DNA of 18,329 bases, from NCBI GenBank assembly GCA_964514575.1, contig CAZETJ010000013.1, positions 1 through 18,329 of the forward strand, given 5' to 3'. A program made the translations under genes and the position numbers. Of this stretch, positions 8,616-14,246 are shown one piece after another. The DNA is from CAZETJ01 sp964514575 (GTDB lineage Bacteria; Patescibacteriota; Saccharimonadia; Saccharimonadales; UBA10212). Below the pieces are notes generated by a model. That model saw nothing but the letters and a program-made list of their open reading frames with translations, was not told the DNA's origin and did no database searches. Position 1 is the first letter of the stretch. Each line of letters starts with the position of its first letter.

Positions 8616-8957
8616 TCAGGCCTGACGCCTATCAAAATAGAGACCCAGACCGGTCATTGTCAGAAGTAATATCAGTGCGTCAATAAGGGTTAGAGAGCCC
8701 GCGCTGTTGAACATAAGCGCCAAAGTAATGAATATGCCGCCAATCATCATCTTGCGTCTGAAGGCTCTTGGCTTTTGTAAGCGGAGTGAGAGCCAACTGC
8801 TAAGACTAACTAGAAACACCAGTAGAAAAATAAAGAAGATAATTATCGAAGCTATCTGTTTAGAGGGATTGGTGACACTCGCCAGCATTATTATGACTAC
8901 AAAACTGCCAGCACAGATGAGTGCCGGCAGTTTTTGGGAATAAAGCGTGTTCTTCAC
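8616..8957 (-). CDS. Small four-helix membrane protein, unknown function
   Basis: A 113-residue hydrophobic protein with four likely transmembrane helices (about residues 10-28, 34-55, 70-88 and 90-107) and a short basic C-terminus ending YFDRRQA. I do not recognise the family. The longest frame starts with GTG at 8955-8957, but the start is doubtful: AAGAG lies only one or two bases upstream, and the codons for residues 9-18 form a strong terminator hairpin (8901-8934). GTG or ATG codons further in (around residues 20-24) are alternatives but would cut the first helix. It heads the unit that continues, after 39 bases, with the Pro/Glu-rich protein and the VirD4-like ATPase, and lies downstream of a structured leader RNA. 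Confidence 0.65.
   Translation of the reverse strand: MKNTLYSQKLPALICAGSFVVIIMLASVTNPSKQIASIIIFFIFLLVFLVSLSSWLSLRLQKPRAFRRKMMIGGIFITLALMFNSAGSLTLIDALILLLTMTGLGLYFDRRQA
8901..8934 (-). terminator. Terminator hairpin within the membrane-protein gene
   Basis: The arms 8901-8914 and 8921-8934 form 14 pairs, 13 Watson-Crick and one G-U, around a 6-base loop. The minus-strand transcript ends in UUUU and the plus-strand copy in UUUUU, so it could act in both directions. It lies inside the first transmembrane-helix codons of the 113-residue frame. Confidence 0.6.
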
Positions 8958-9126
8958 GCTCTTTATTGTAATGCACTAGGAGCCGAGGCGGTAAATGCGC
9001 CCTTGTAAAATTACTTTGTAGCGCTTACCGTCTCTCGGCTATTTGACTGACCGCTCCCTATTTCGGGAGCGCTATCCATCCGTCTCACATACGGTGTAAT
9101 TGTAAGTTTTTGTTTTGGTGACTTAC
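8901..9126 (-). ncRNA. Candidate structured leader RNA (riboswitch/attenuator-like)
   Basis: From the predicted start at 9126 the minus-strand RNA has a string of hairpins: 9121-9126/9102-9107 (GTAAGT/ACTTAC, exactly at the 5' end), 9091-9094/9080-9083, 9065-9071/9052-9058 (7 bp), and a long stem of three helices (9034-9040/8981-8987, 9025-9030/8989-8994, 9021-9024/8997-9000). Next comes 8955-8967/8939-8949 over the GTG start codon, and finally a 14-bp terminator hairpin (8901-8934). Promoter, ordered stems and terminator together suggest either a free-standing RNA of about 225 nt or a 5' leader controlling the membrane-protein unit. I looked for hallmarks of TPP, T-box, SRP, tmRNA and RNase P RNA and saw none. 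Confidence 0.5.
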
Positions 9127-9132
9127 CATCCA

Positions 9133-9161
9133 AGCCTAGCACACATTTTTGTTATGGTCAA
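9133..9161 (-). promoter_or_regulatory. Predicted promoter of the structured leader RNA
   Basis: On the minus strand a -35 TTGACC (9156-9161) and a -10 TAGGCT (9133-9138) are spaced by 17 bases. The expected start (9126) coincides with the first base of the first predicted stem, which supports the call. Confidence 0.6.
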
Positions 9162-9372
9162 GAAGTCAACGTTGCTTTTTTTACATATTACAGATAATAA
9201 ATGGGCTGTGCATGTGTTGTAATTTGAACTTAGTCGTTCGTATAGCCTGCCTTTTTCCGATCATTTATGTCTCAGTCTATGGGAATTAATCGAGTGACAG
9301 TTATTTGACGATTTAATTTGAGATCCTGGAACACCAGCAAATAGGCTCTAAGGCTGTAGGAGCTTTCGTGCT
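9162..9372. other. Gene-free stretch without recognised content
   Basis: No open reading frame, tRNA or known RNA is recognisable here. The stretch is AT-rich with small inverted repeats only, such as CTGG/CCAG around 9328-9339. It is the middle part of the 0.9 kb non-coding region between the membrane-protein unit and comM. Confidence 0.6.
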
Positions 9373-9604
9373 AAAACGGCAGCGTTTGTTAAGCAGCCCA
9401 CAAACGTAGCAACGCTGCCGGTGAGCAAAAAGTCTTGTTAGCAGTGCCTAGGCGTAAATTGAGTTGCTTATTTTCTAGCTAAGACAAACCTAGTTCGGCC
9501 AAGGCCTTTTTAGCTTTAGTCGCTTTGGCTCAAATGTGTCGTTAAAGCTCATCACAACGTTGTGTTTATACGCGGCCTACGAACCCTTATTTGCTTTTTT
9601 GATT
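9373..9604 (-). ncRNA. Candidate minus-strand RNA of about 230 nt
   Basis: A perfect -10 TATAAT (9611-9616, minus strand) with no clear -35 would start a transcript near 9604. A 10-bp stem CGGCAGCGTT/AACGCTGCCG (9377-9386 with 9411-9420), containing a competing inner stem (9383-9389 with 9400-9406), is followed by UUUU and could end it near 9373. Inside are a 12-base palindrome (9553-9564) and a start-less 16-codon frame AKATKAKKALAELGLS preceded directly by a stop. That frame resembles a tmRNA tag, but I see no tRNA-like T-arm, no acceptor end and no conserved 5' block, so tmRNA is not called. The RNA remains unidentified. Confidence 0.3.
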
Positions 9605-9656
9605 TTTAATATTATAAAAAAGTAAAGTTATGCACAGGTTTTTAGCCATAAACATG

Positions 9657-9685
9657 TTGACAGTAAAATAATGTGTTTATAAGAT
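9657..9685 (+). promoter_or_regulatory. Predicted promoter of the plus-strand small RNA
   Basis: A perfect -35 TTGACA (9657-9662) is followed after 17 bases by TAAGAT (9680-9685), with an overlapping TATAAG two bases earlier. Transcription would begin near 9692. Confidence 0.6.
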
Positions 9686-9691
9686 GAAGAT

Positions 9692-9853
9692 GGCACTTGA
9701 ATAAAAAAAGTGCTCAAAACAAAAACAGATTTGAAACAACGGCTTCTCGCAAGCCGTTGTTCCATCCAAAAGCGTCTAAACAAACAGACGAAACAAACCT
9801 CCCCAAAATCTCTTCACCCGGCTCGCAAAATTAAGAGCCGGGTGATTTGTTTT
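9692..9853 (+). ncRNA. Candidate small RNA or comM leader with unpaired CCUCCCC
   Basis: About 160 nt bounded by a good promoter and a perfect terminator stem. Hairpins in order: 9693-9698/9708-9713, 9735-9745/9751-9761 (11 bp perfect, ACAACGGCTT core), a 4-bp GTCT/AGAC stem around 9774-9789, then the terminator 9815-9824/9835-9844. Between the last two is an A-rich unpaired segment with CCTCCCC (9798-9804), complementary to a purine-rich Shine-Dalgarno-type sequence. No reading frame of useful length is present. It may be a trans-acting small RNA, or an attenuating leader for comM, whose GTG lies 30 bases after the terminator. Confidence 0.5.
9815..9853 (+). terminator. Rho-independent terminator upstream of comM
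   Basis: A perfect 10-bp GC-rich stem (CACCCGGCTC/GAGCCGGGTG) with a 10-base loop is followed by ATTTGTTTT. The U-tract is interrupted by A and G. It ends the candidate small RNA and overlaps the -35 of the predicted comM promoter. Confidence 0.65.
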
Positions 9854-9874
9854 AAAAATTTTAAGTGCAATAAT
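9847..9874 (+). promoter_or_regulatory. Predicted comM promoter (leaderless type)
   Basis: A -35 TTGTTT (9847-9852) and a -10 AATAAT (9869-9874) are spaced by 16 bases. The expected start near 9881 is only about two bases before the GTG of comM, and no Shine-Dalgarno sequence is present, which fits a leaderless mRNA. Confidence 0.45.
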
Positions 9875-9882
9875 ACGAATTG

Positions 9883-11400
9883 GTGAAGGGCGTCAAAAGC
9901 ATCGTTGATTACTCTGGGACGGGTGCTGCTTTAGTCAATGTAGAGTGTCATATCACTAATGGGCTGCCGGCCATCGTTATTATCGGCTACGCTTCGAAGG
10001 CCGTAGATGAAGCCAAGGACCGCCTACGGGCTAGTTTCAGCAACTCTGCCCTGGCCTTTCCCAAAAAAAGAGTCACTTTAAATCTATCTCCTGCCGATAT
10101 GCTGAAGGACTCGACCAGTCTGGACCTAGCTATGGCTCTAGCCGTTCTGAGAGAAAGCCGCCAAATTGATGCGTCCAGCCCTGAGCGTTGGGTCTTCCTG
10201 GGCGAGCTGAGCCTTGATGGATCACTTAATCCCGTAAGAGGCTTGATCGGTCGCATCCTAGAGGCTAAAAAACTTCGTCTGACCCGCTTTGTTATTCCGG
10301 AATCTAATTTAACTCAGGCCTTGCTAGTCCCCGGTATCAGCATAAAGGCAGCTAATAGCCTCAAGGATGTTTATCTGGATTTTGCCGGTACGCTAGGCTT
10401 AAAGACAACCACCAGCGGTGAAGGCAGGCTAATAGCTCAGCAGTCTAAAACGGACGCCATAGATTTGGCCGAAATCTCCGGGCAGGCAGTGGCTAAAAGA
10501 GCCTTGCAGATTGCGGCGGCTGGCCATCACAACATACTGTTCCATGGTCCGCCTGGAACCGGAAAAACGATGTTAGCCAAGGCGATGTGTGGTATTTTAC
10601 CGCCGCTCGACCGCAGCGAAGTTCTGGAGGTTACACAGCTCCACAGCCTGGCCATAGGGGACTTCAGCGAGATTATCACCGATAGGCCATTTCGCTCACC
10701 GCACCATACCGCTAGTACTACCGCACTTGTTGGTGGTGGATCTAACCCTCGACCAGGCGAGGCGACCTTAGCCCATCGAGGCGTACTATTTCTTGATGAA
10801 CTACCGGAATTCAGCCACGGTTCTTTGGAAGCTCTTAGACAACCGCTGGAAGATGGGCTGGTAACTATAGCCCGGGTTAAAGGCTCCGCCACCTACCCTG
10901 CTAGTTTTATTCTGGTCGCCACTCAAAACCCCTGTCCTTGTGGTTATTTTGGCACCTCCAAGCCCTGCGTCTGTACGGCCGCTGCAATTTCTCGATATCA
11001 GAAGAAAGTCTCGGGCCCGATCCTGGACCGAATTGATTTGCACCTGCCGGTCCACGACGTTGACTATAAAGCCATACTGTCAGGGGAAAAGCGCCAAAGT
11101 GAGACCCGCCCCGCCAGGCTCTCGGTAGCTAAGTCATACCAGCTACAAAAGGAACGATTTGGAAGCGTCAGGTTCAACGCTTCAATGACAAATAAAGAGG
11201 TACGAGAGCTAGCCAGGCTGTCCAGTCCGGCTAAAAAACTCCTGGATGAGGCCGCCGAAAAACTGGCAATTTCCGCTCGAGCCTACGTCCGGACCGTTAA
11301 GGTAGCCCGCACAATCGCTGACCTAGCTGGCGAGCCAATCATTCTTCCAACCCATATTGCCGAAGCGCTGCAATACCGTTATCAGCCCGTTTTAACTTGA
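9883..11400 (+). CDS. comM: ComM/YifB-family AAA+ ATPase
   Basis: A 505-residue magnesium-chelatase-like AAA+ protein. In competent bacteria ComM is a hexameric helicase that promotes branch migration during integration of transformed single-stranded DNA. Residues 1-170 form the N-terminal ChlI/Lon-like domain (IVIIGYASKAVDEAKDR, LNLSPAD). The AAA+ domain has Walker A GPPGTGKT (222-229) and Walker B LDELPEF with D305/E306, then the cysteine-bearing NPCPCGYFG and CVCTAAAISRYQ segments and a C-terminal helical Mg-chelatase domain (SARAYVRTVKVARTIADL). The length is normal for the family. GTG at 9883 is preferred over the TTG just before it; neither has a Shine-Dalgarno sequence. It stands alone on the plus strand, divergent from the membrane-protein/VirD4-like unit. 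Confidence 0.95.
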   Translation: MKGVKSIVDYSGTGAALVNVECHITNGLPAIVIIGYASKAVDEAKDRLRASFSNSALAFPKKRVTLNLSPADMLKDSTSLDLAMALAVLRESRQIDASSPERWVFLGELSLDGSLNPVRGLIGRILEAKKLRLTRFVIPESNLTQALLVPGISIKAANSLKDVYLDFAGTLGLKTTTSGEGRLIAQQSKTDAIDLAEISGQAVAKRALQIAAAGHHNILFHGPPGTGKTMLAKAMCGILPPLDRSEVLEVTQLHSLAIGDFSEIITDRPFRSPHHTASTTALVGGGSNPRPGEATLAHRGVLFLDELPEFSHGSLEALRQPLEDGLVTIARVKGSATYPASFILVATQNPCPCGYFGTSKPCVCTAAAISRYQKKVSGPILDRIDLHLPVHDVDYKAILSGEKRQSETRPARLSVAKSYQLQKERFGSVRFNASMTNKEVRELARLSSPAKKLLDEAAEKLAISARAYVRTVKVARTIADLAGEPIILPTHIAEALQYRYQPVLT

Positions 11401-11425
11401 GCTGTCTCCTCTGTTTTGTTAATAT
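11397..11425 (+). promoter_or_regulatory. Predicted promoter of infC-rpmI-rplT
   Basis: A -35 TTGAGC (11397-11402), overlapping the comM stop codon, and a -10 TAATAT (11420-11425) are spaced by 17 bases. Transcription would start near 11432, leaving only about 25 bases before infC. That is too short for the long L20-binding leader that controls this operon in B. subtilis. Confidence 0.6.
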
Positions 11426-11456
11426 CAGAATCAAAGCTTACTAAGGAGTCCGCAAG

Positions 11457-11984
11457 ATCGCTAAAGATCCCAGCATTAATCAAGCCATACGAGCGAGTGA
11501 ACTTCGTGTTATAGGTGCTGACGGTCGTCAATTAGGGGTCTTGAGCCGTGCTGAAGCTCTGGCAGCCGCCGAAACGGCTGGCCTTGACCTGGTAGAAGTC
11601 TCTTCTAATACGACCCCGCCTGTGGCCAAAATCGTGGACTGGGGTAAATATAATTATCAACGCACCAAACTGCTCCAGAAAAGCCGCAAAAGCAGCCGCT
11701 CTTTAGATCTCAAACAGATGAGGATCGGCCTTAAGATCGGCCAGCACGATTTAGCTATCAAACTCCGAAAGGTTACAGGCTTTCTAGAAGCTGGACATAA
11801 GGTGAAAATTACGCTAATCTATCGAGGACGTGAATTAGCCCATAAGGAATTGGGCTTTAAGTTAGCCGAGAGGATAACTGCCGATTTGGGAGAACAAACG
11901 GTCGTAGACCAACCCCCACAATTCGCCGGTCGTCAGTTGAGTTTTGTTGTAAGGAGTAAAAATGCCAAAGTTAAAAACACATAG
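11457..11984 (+). CDS. infC: Translation initiation factor IF-3 (ATC start)
   Basis: A 175-residue IF-3, which binds the 30S subunit, keeps it apart from 50S and checks the start codon and initiator tRNA. The N-domain contains INQAIRASELRVIGADGRQLG and AEALAAAETAGLDLVEV; the C-domain contains MRIGLKIGQHDLAIKLRK and the YRGRELAHKELG block. No ATG, GTG or TTG gives a full N-terminus. The only TTG in frame (11541) would remove the conserved INQAIR stretch, and an in-frame TAA lies at 11442. ATC at 11457-11459 sits 8 bases after a perfect AAGGAG (11443-11448) and gives the normal family length. A rare start codon is a known device by which IF-3 limits its own synthesis. The 3' end overlaps rpmI by 23 bases. 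Confidence 0.95.
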   Translation: MAKDPSINQAIRASELRVIGADGRQLGVLSRAEALAAAETAGLDLVEVSSNTTPPVAKIVDWGKYNYQRTKLLQKSRKSSRSLDLKQMRIGLKIGQHDLAIKLRKVTGFLEAGHKVKITLIYRGRELAHKELGFKLAERITADLGEQTVVDQPPQFAGRQLSFVVRSKNAKVKNT

Positions 11985-12153
11985 TGGGACCAAGAAGCGC
12001 CTGCGCCTATCTAAGCAAGGTAAGGTGCTGAGGCGTCATGCCACTGGTGGGCATTTTTTACAAAAGAAGAGCGCTAGCCGCAAACGTCGGTTTGCTGGAC
12101 TAGAGGTTCTTAAAGGTGCTCAAGTAAAAAATATTCGTCGTAAGCTAGGTTGA
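11962..12153 (+). CDS. rpmI: Large ribosomal subunit protein bL35
   Basis: A 63-residue, very basic protein of the 50S subunit. It begins MPKLKTHSGTKKRLRLS and contains the RRHATGGHFLQKKSASRKRR segment typical of L35. Length and order (infC-rpmI-rplT) are standard. The ATG lies inside the infC 3' end (23-base overlap), and its AAGGAG (11951-11956) with a 5-base gap is also within infC, so the two are translationally linked. Confidence 0.97.
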   Translation: MPKLKTHSGTKKRLRLSKQGKVLRRHATGGHFLQKKSASRKRRFAGLEVLKGAQVKNIRRKLG

Positions 12154-12160
12154 TTAAACA

Positions 12161-12505
12161 ATGAGAGTGAAAAGAGGGACAGCGTCCCACCAACGACACG
12201 CCAAGATTACCCGCGCAACCAAAGGTATGACAAGAGCCCACCGGACATCTGTTAAAAGAGGTCGGCAAGCGGCTACTCGTTCGTTGGTTTATGCTTATCG
12301 CGACCGGCGCAATAAGAAACGAACTATGCGCCAACTCTGGAATGCTCGAATTAACGCCGCCGCGCGTCTCAATGGCACCACTTACAGCCAGTTAATATCT
12401 GGTTTAAAAAAGACAGATATTACCCTCGACCGCAAGATATTATCAGAGCTAGCTGCCAACGAGCCTAAAGCTTTCTCGGAAGTCGTCAAAAGTATAAAAA
12501 CTTAA
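12161..12505 (+). CDS. rplT: Large ribosomal subunit protein bL20
   Basis: A 114-residue 50S assembly protein that binds 23S rRNA. The N-terminal MRVKRGTASHQRHAKITRA arm, AYRDRRNKKRTMRQLW and RINAAARLNGTTYSQLI are clear L20 motifs. It follows rpmI after seven bases. In other bacteria L20 represses its own operon through the mRNA; no L20-binding mimic is evident in the short leader or in the seven-base rpmI-rplT gap. The stop codon abuts the two-way terminator. Confidence 0.97.
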   Translation: MRVKRGTASHQRHAKITRATKGMTRAHRTSVKRGRQAATRSLVYAYRDRRNKKRTMRQLWNARINAAARLNGTTYSQLISGLKKTDITLDRKILSELAANEPKAFSEVVKSIKT

Positions 12506-12538
12506 CCTAAAAACCCTCCGTTAGGAGGGTTTTTAGGT
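12505..12538. terminator. Perfect bidirectional terminator between rplT and rnpB
   Basis: A 15-bp perfect stem (12505-12519 with 12524-12538, acctaaaaaccctcc) and a GTTA loop have a T-run on one side and an A-run on the other, giving a U-tract in both directions. It ends the infC-rpmI-rplT operon on the plus strand and rnpB on the minus strand. Confidence 0.9.
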
Positions 12539-12940
12539 GTGCCGGCAGGGTGTAAGCCGGGTTCTGTTCTAGTCAGTCATCTATCTAGGCTTGCCGTTGC
12601 CGGCAAGCTCGAGCGGTTTAATGACAGTTCTGGCGGACCACCAATTTTTGGACTGTCTCCTTGCAGCAGGCAGGGTTTACCTCTTCCGTGCGTCACCGTA
12701 CGGAACTGTGGGCCTTTACCGCAATCTTTAGCGGTAAAACCGCTAAAGATTGCCCTGACCAAAAGATCAGGCCACTCTTTTCACCATTTCCTAGCCTCGG
12801 GTAACGAGACTGGTTGTGTCGTTTCTGTGGCACTTTCCCTGGGATTACTCCCGGTTGCTGTTAGCAACTGCCTTTGCCCTATGCTGCCCGGACTTTCCTC
12901 CCGCGCTAACGCGCGGGCGACTGACCATCAGCCGGCACCC
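12538..12940 (-). ncRNA. rnpB: RNase P RNA (type A-like)
   Basis: The catalytic RNA that matures tRNA 5' ends. On the minus strand it shows the conserved GAGGAAAGTCCGGGC (12900-12886), GGAAAGTGCCACAGAAA, AGGTAAACCC, and the 3' block ACAGAACCCGGCTTA. Helix P1 forms between the 5' GTGCCGGC (near 12938) and the 3' GCCGGCAC (12546-12539). A perfect hairpin of about 15 bp (12721-12735 with 12739-12753) is a peripheral helix, probably P12. A TATAAT (12945-12950) lies at the correct distance upstream. The 3' end abuts the shared terminator. The plus-strand reading frame over this region is spurious. Confidence 0.95.
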
Positions 12941-12944
12941 CTTG

Positions 12945-12950
12945 ATTATA
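12945..12950 (-). promoter_or_regulatory. -10 box of rnpB, embedded in the rnhA stop
   Basis: A perfect TATAAT on the minus strand whose TAA is the rnhA stop codon; the rnpB 5' end follows about 6-8 bases later. No convincing -35 is seen (TGTTCT at 17 bases is the best). Confidence 0.6.
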
Positions 12951-13356
12951 CCTTATTTAGCTCATCAAGAACACGGTTAAGTTCAGCATCGGCTAACTTA
13001 TTCAGTGCTCTGCGCACGTGCATGAATCTGATGGATTTAAAGTTTGGCATAATTTCCTGAACCTTCAGATGGTGCGGCTTGAGCTCTAAGTTCTTGACTT
13101 TGTATAATCCCTGAATTTGTTTGACTACTAACTCGCTATCCATGTAGACCGTAAGGTCCTTGATGCCTAGCTCCAAACAACGACTCAAGCCAGCAATTAG
13201 AGCCTGGTATTCAGCCTGATTGTTGGTGGTTTTGCCTATATATTTTCCAGACTTTTCTACAACAGTATCATCCATTTTACAGATAACAAAAGCTGTGGCA
13301 GCCGGACCTGGATTGCCTCTCGCGCCACCGTCAGTAAATAGTTTTGCTTGTTTCAT
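12946..13356 (-). CDS. rnhA: Ribonuclease HI-family protein
   Basis: A 136-residue RNase H fold enzyme that would cut RNA in RNA-DNA hybrids. The acidic catalytic set is visible: D9 in LFTDGGARGNPGP, E49 in TTNNQAEYQAL, D73 in VYMDSELVVKQ and D123 in LNKLADAELN. It belongs to the short form, without the basic handle of E. coli RNase HI. The frame stays open upstream to 13440, but that part is a tRNA gene; the ATG at 13354-13356 gives the family N-terminus. It lies 11 bases after tRNA-Pro on the same strand, so both probably share a transcript, and its stop overlaps the rnpB -10. No strong Shine-Dalgarno sequence is present. Confidence 0.9.
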   Translation of the reverse strand: MKQAKLFTDGGARGNPGPAATAFVICKMDDTVVEKSGKYIGKTTNNQAEYQALIAGLSRCLELGIKDLTVYMDSELVVKQIQGLYKVKNLELKPHHLKVQEIMPNFKSIRFMHVRRALNKLADAELNRVLDELNKV

Positions 13357-13367
13357 TCTTGGTTCTT

Positions 13368-13444
13368 TGGTCGGGGTGACAGGACTTGAACCTGCGACCT
13401 CACGGCCCCCAGCCGCACGCGCTAGCCAACTGCGCCACACCCCG
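13368..13444 (-). tRNA. tRNA-Pro (anticodon GGG)
   Basis: A 77-nt cloverleaf on the minus strand: acceptor CGGGGTG/CACCCCG, D-arm with GCGC/GCGC, anticodon loop CTGGGGG (anticodon GGG), a T-arm with loop TTCAAGT, and an encoded ACCA end. The C1-G72 pair and A73 are the identity elements of bacterial tRNA-Pro. The anticodon stem holds two G-U type pairs. rnhA follows 11 bases later. Confidence 0.96.
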
Positions 13445-13457
13445 GAGGAACTCCCTC

Positions 13458-13463
13458 ATTATA
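13458..13463 (-). promoter_or_regulatory. -10 box of tRNA-Pro
   Basis: A perfect TATAAT on the minus strand, 13 bases upstream of the tRNA 5' end. TTGAGT lies upstream, but at a long 20-base spacing. It probably drives tRNA-Pro and rnhA together. Confidence 0.5.
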
Positions 13464-13610
13464 AACAAAGTGGCCGGCGAGGCACTCAATTTACTCTGCT
13501 GTTTGGCAAAGTGGGTGCTCTCACGCCCGGGCCGCAGCCCGATCCGCATAATTGAGCTCCCGTATAAATTTTGTTCAGAAAATTTATTGTGCCTTTTCCG
13601 ACCAATTTAA

Positions 13611-14246
13611 TTATAGCACCGGCAATCCCAGGAGGTGCGCGGTTACGTTCTGGATTAGATTACCTAGCGGTACGCCCAGTACCAGATAGAAGACCACTAA
13701 GAACAAAATGAGGCTGTTCATCCCCATTCTCTCGATGGACTCCATAAACTCCCGCAGCGGACCTGGCGCAAAGGCGTAGAGCACCCTAGAGCCGTCCAGG
13801 GGCGGCCATGGAATAAGATTGAAGACCAGGAAGCCAACATTAACCGCTACCGTGGTAAACAGGATTTGGTAGACCAAATCTCCGCTGAAGTTAATGTGCT
13901 TAAAAAGGAAGGCCGCAATAACGGCTATAACTAGATTGGATAAAGGTCCGACAGCACCGACGATAGCGCCCCCAAATTCGTCGTATTTCAGCCGGTTAAA
14001 ATTTACCTGAACGGGCTTAGCAGCACCAAAAATAAATTTTGAGCCAGTTAGTGCCAATATGAACGGTATAGCTAAGGTATAGATCGGGTCTATGCTGCGA
14101 AGCGGATTGAGCGTAATCCTGCCCTGGAGATAAGCCGTGTCATCACCTAGCCAATAGCTAGTAACAGCGTGCATCAGCTCGTGAATTGACATGGATATAA
14201 ACACAATCGGCAATACAATTAATGGGTTAAATGTATCCATACGCAT
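13611..14246 (-). CDS. Site-2 protease family (M50) membrane metalloprotease
   Basis: A 211-residue intramembrane zinc protease-like protein of the compact YwhC/S2P type, without the PDZ domain of RseP. The zinc motif HELMH is at residues 22-26 in the first helix. The third ligand lies in NLIPWPPLDGSRVL (N143, D151). The GAVGPLSNLVIA segment (97-108) is the conserved GPxxN region. About five hydrophobic segments are visible. Such proteins cleave membrane-spanning substrates, often anti-sigma factors; the substrate is unknown. TATACT sits two bases before the first ATG and there is no Shine-Dalgarno sequence, so the message may be leaderless and start at the second ATG (14240). It diverges from rpmB. 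Confidence 0.9.
   Translation of the reverse strand: MRMDTFNPLIVLPIVFISMSIHELMHAVTSYWLGDDTAYLQGRITLNPLRSIDPIYTLAIPFILALTGSKFIFGAAKPVQVNFNRLKYDEFGGAIVGAVGPLSNLVIAVIAAFLFKHINFSGDLVYQILFTTVAVNVGFLVFNLIPWPPLDGSRVLYAFAPGPLREFMESIERMGMNSLILFLVVFYLVLGVPLGNLIQNVTAHLLGLPVL

Noticed and set aside
8880..9126. SRP RNA, TPP, T-box or another known riboswitch
   Set aside because: None of the hallmark motifs I know for these families appears; it is left as an unassigned structured RNA.
9100..9660. A complete tmRNA (ssrA)
   Set aside because: A tag-like start-less frame exists, but no tRNA-like acceptor/T-arm, no encoded CCA end and no conserved 5' block could be found on either strand.
12539..13060. A 173-codon plus-strand frame
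   Set aside because: It is antisense to rnpB and the end of rnhA; the conserved RNase P blocks explain the sequence.
13357..13440. N-terminal extension of the RNase H frame
   Set aside because: The extra 28 codons are the tRNA-Pro gene read as protein; the family start is the ATG at 13356.
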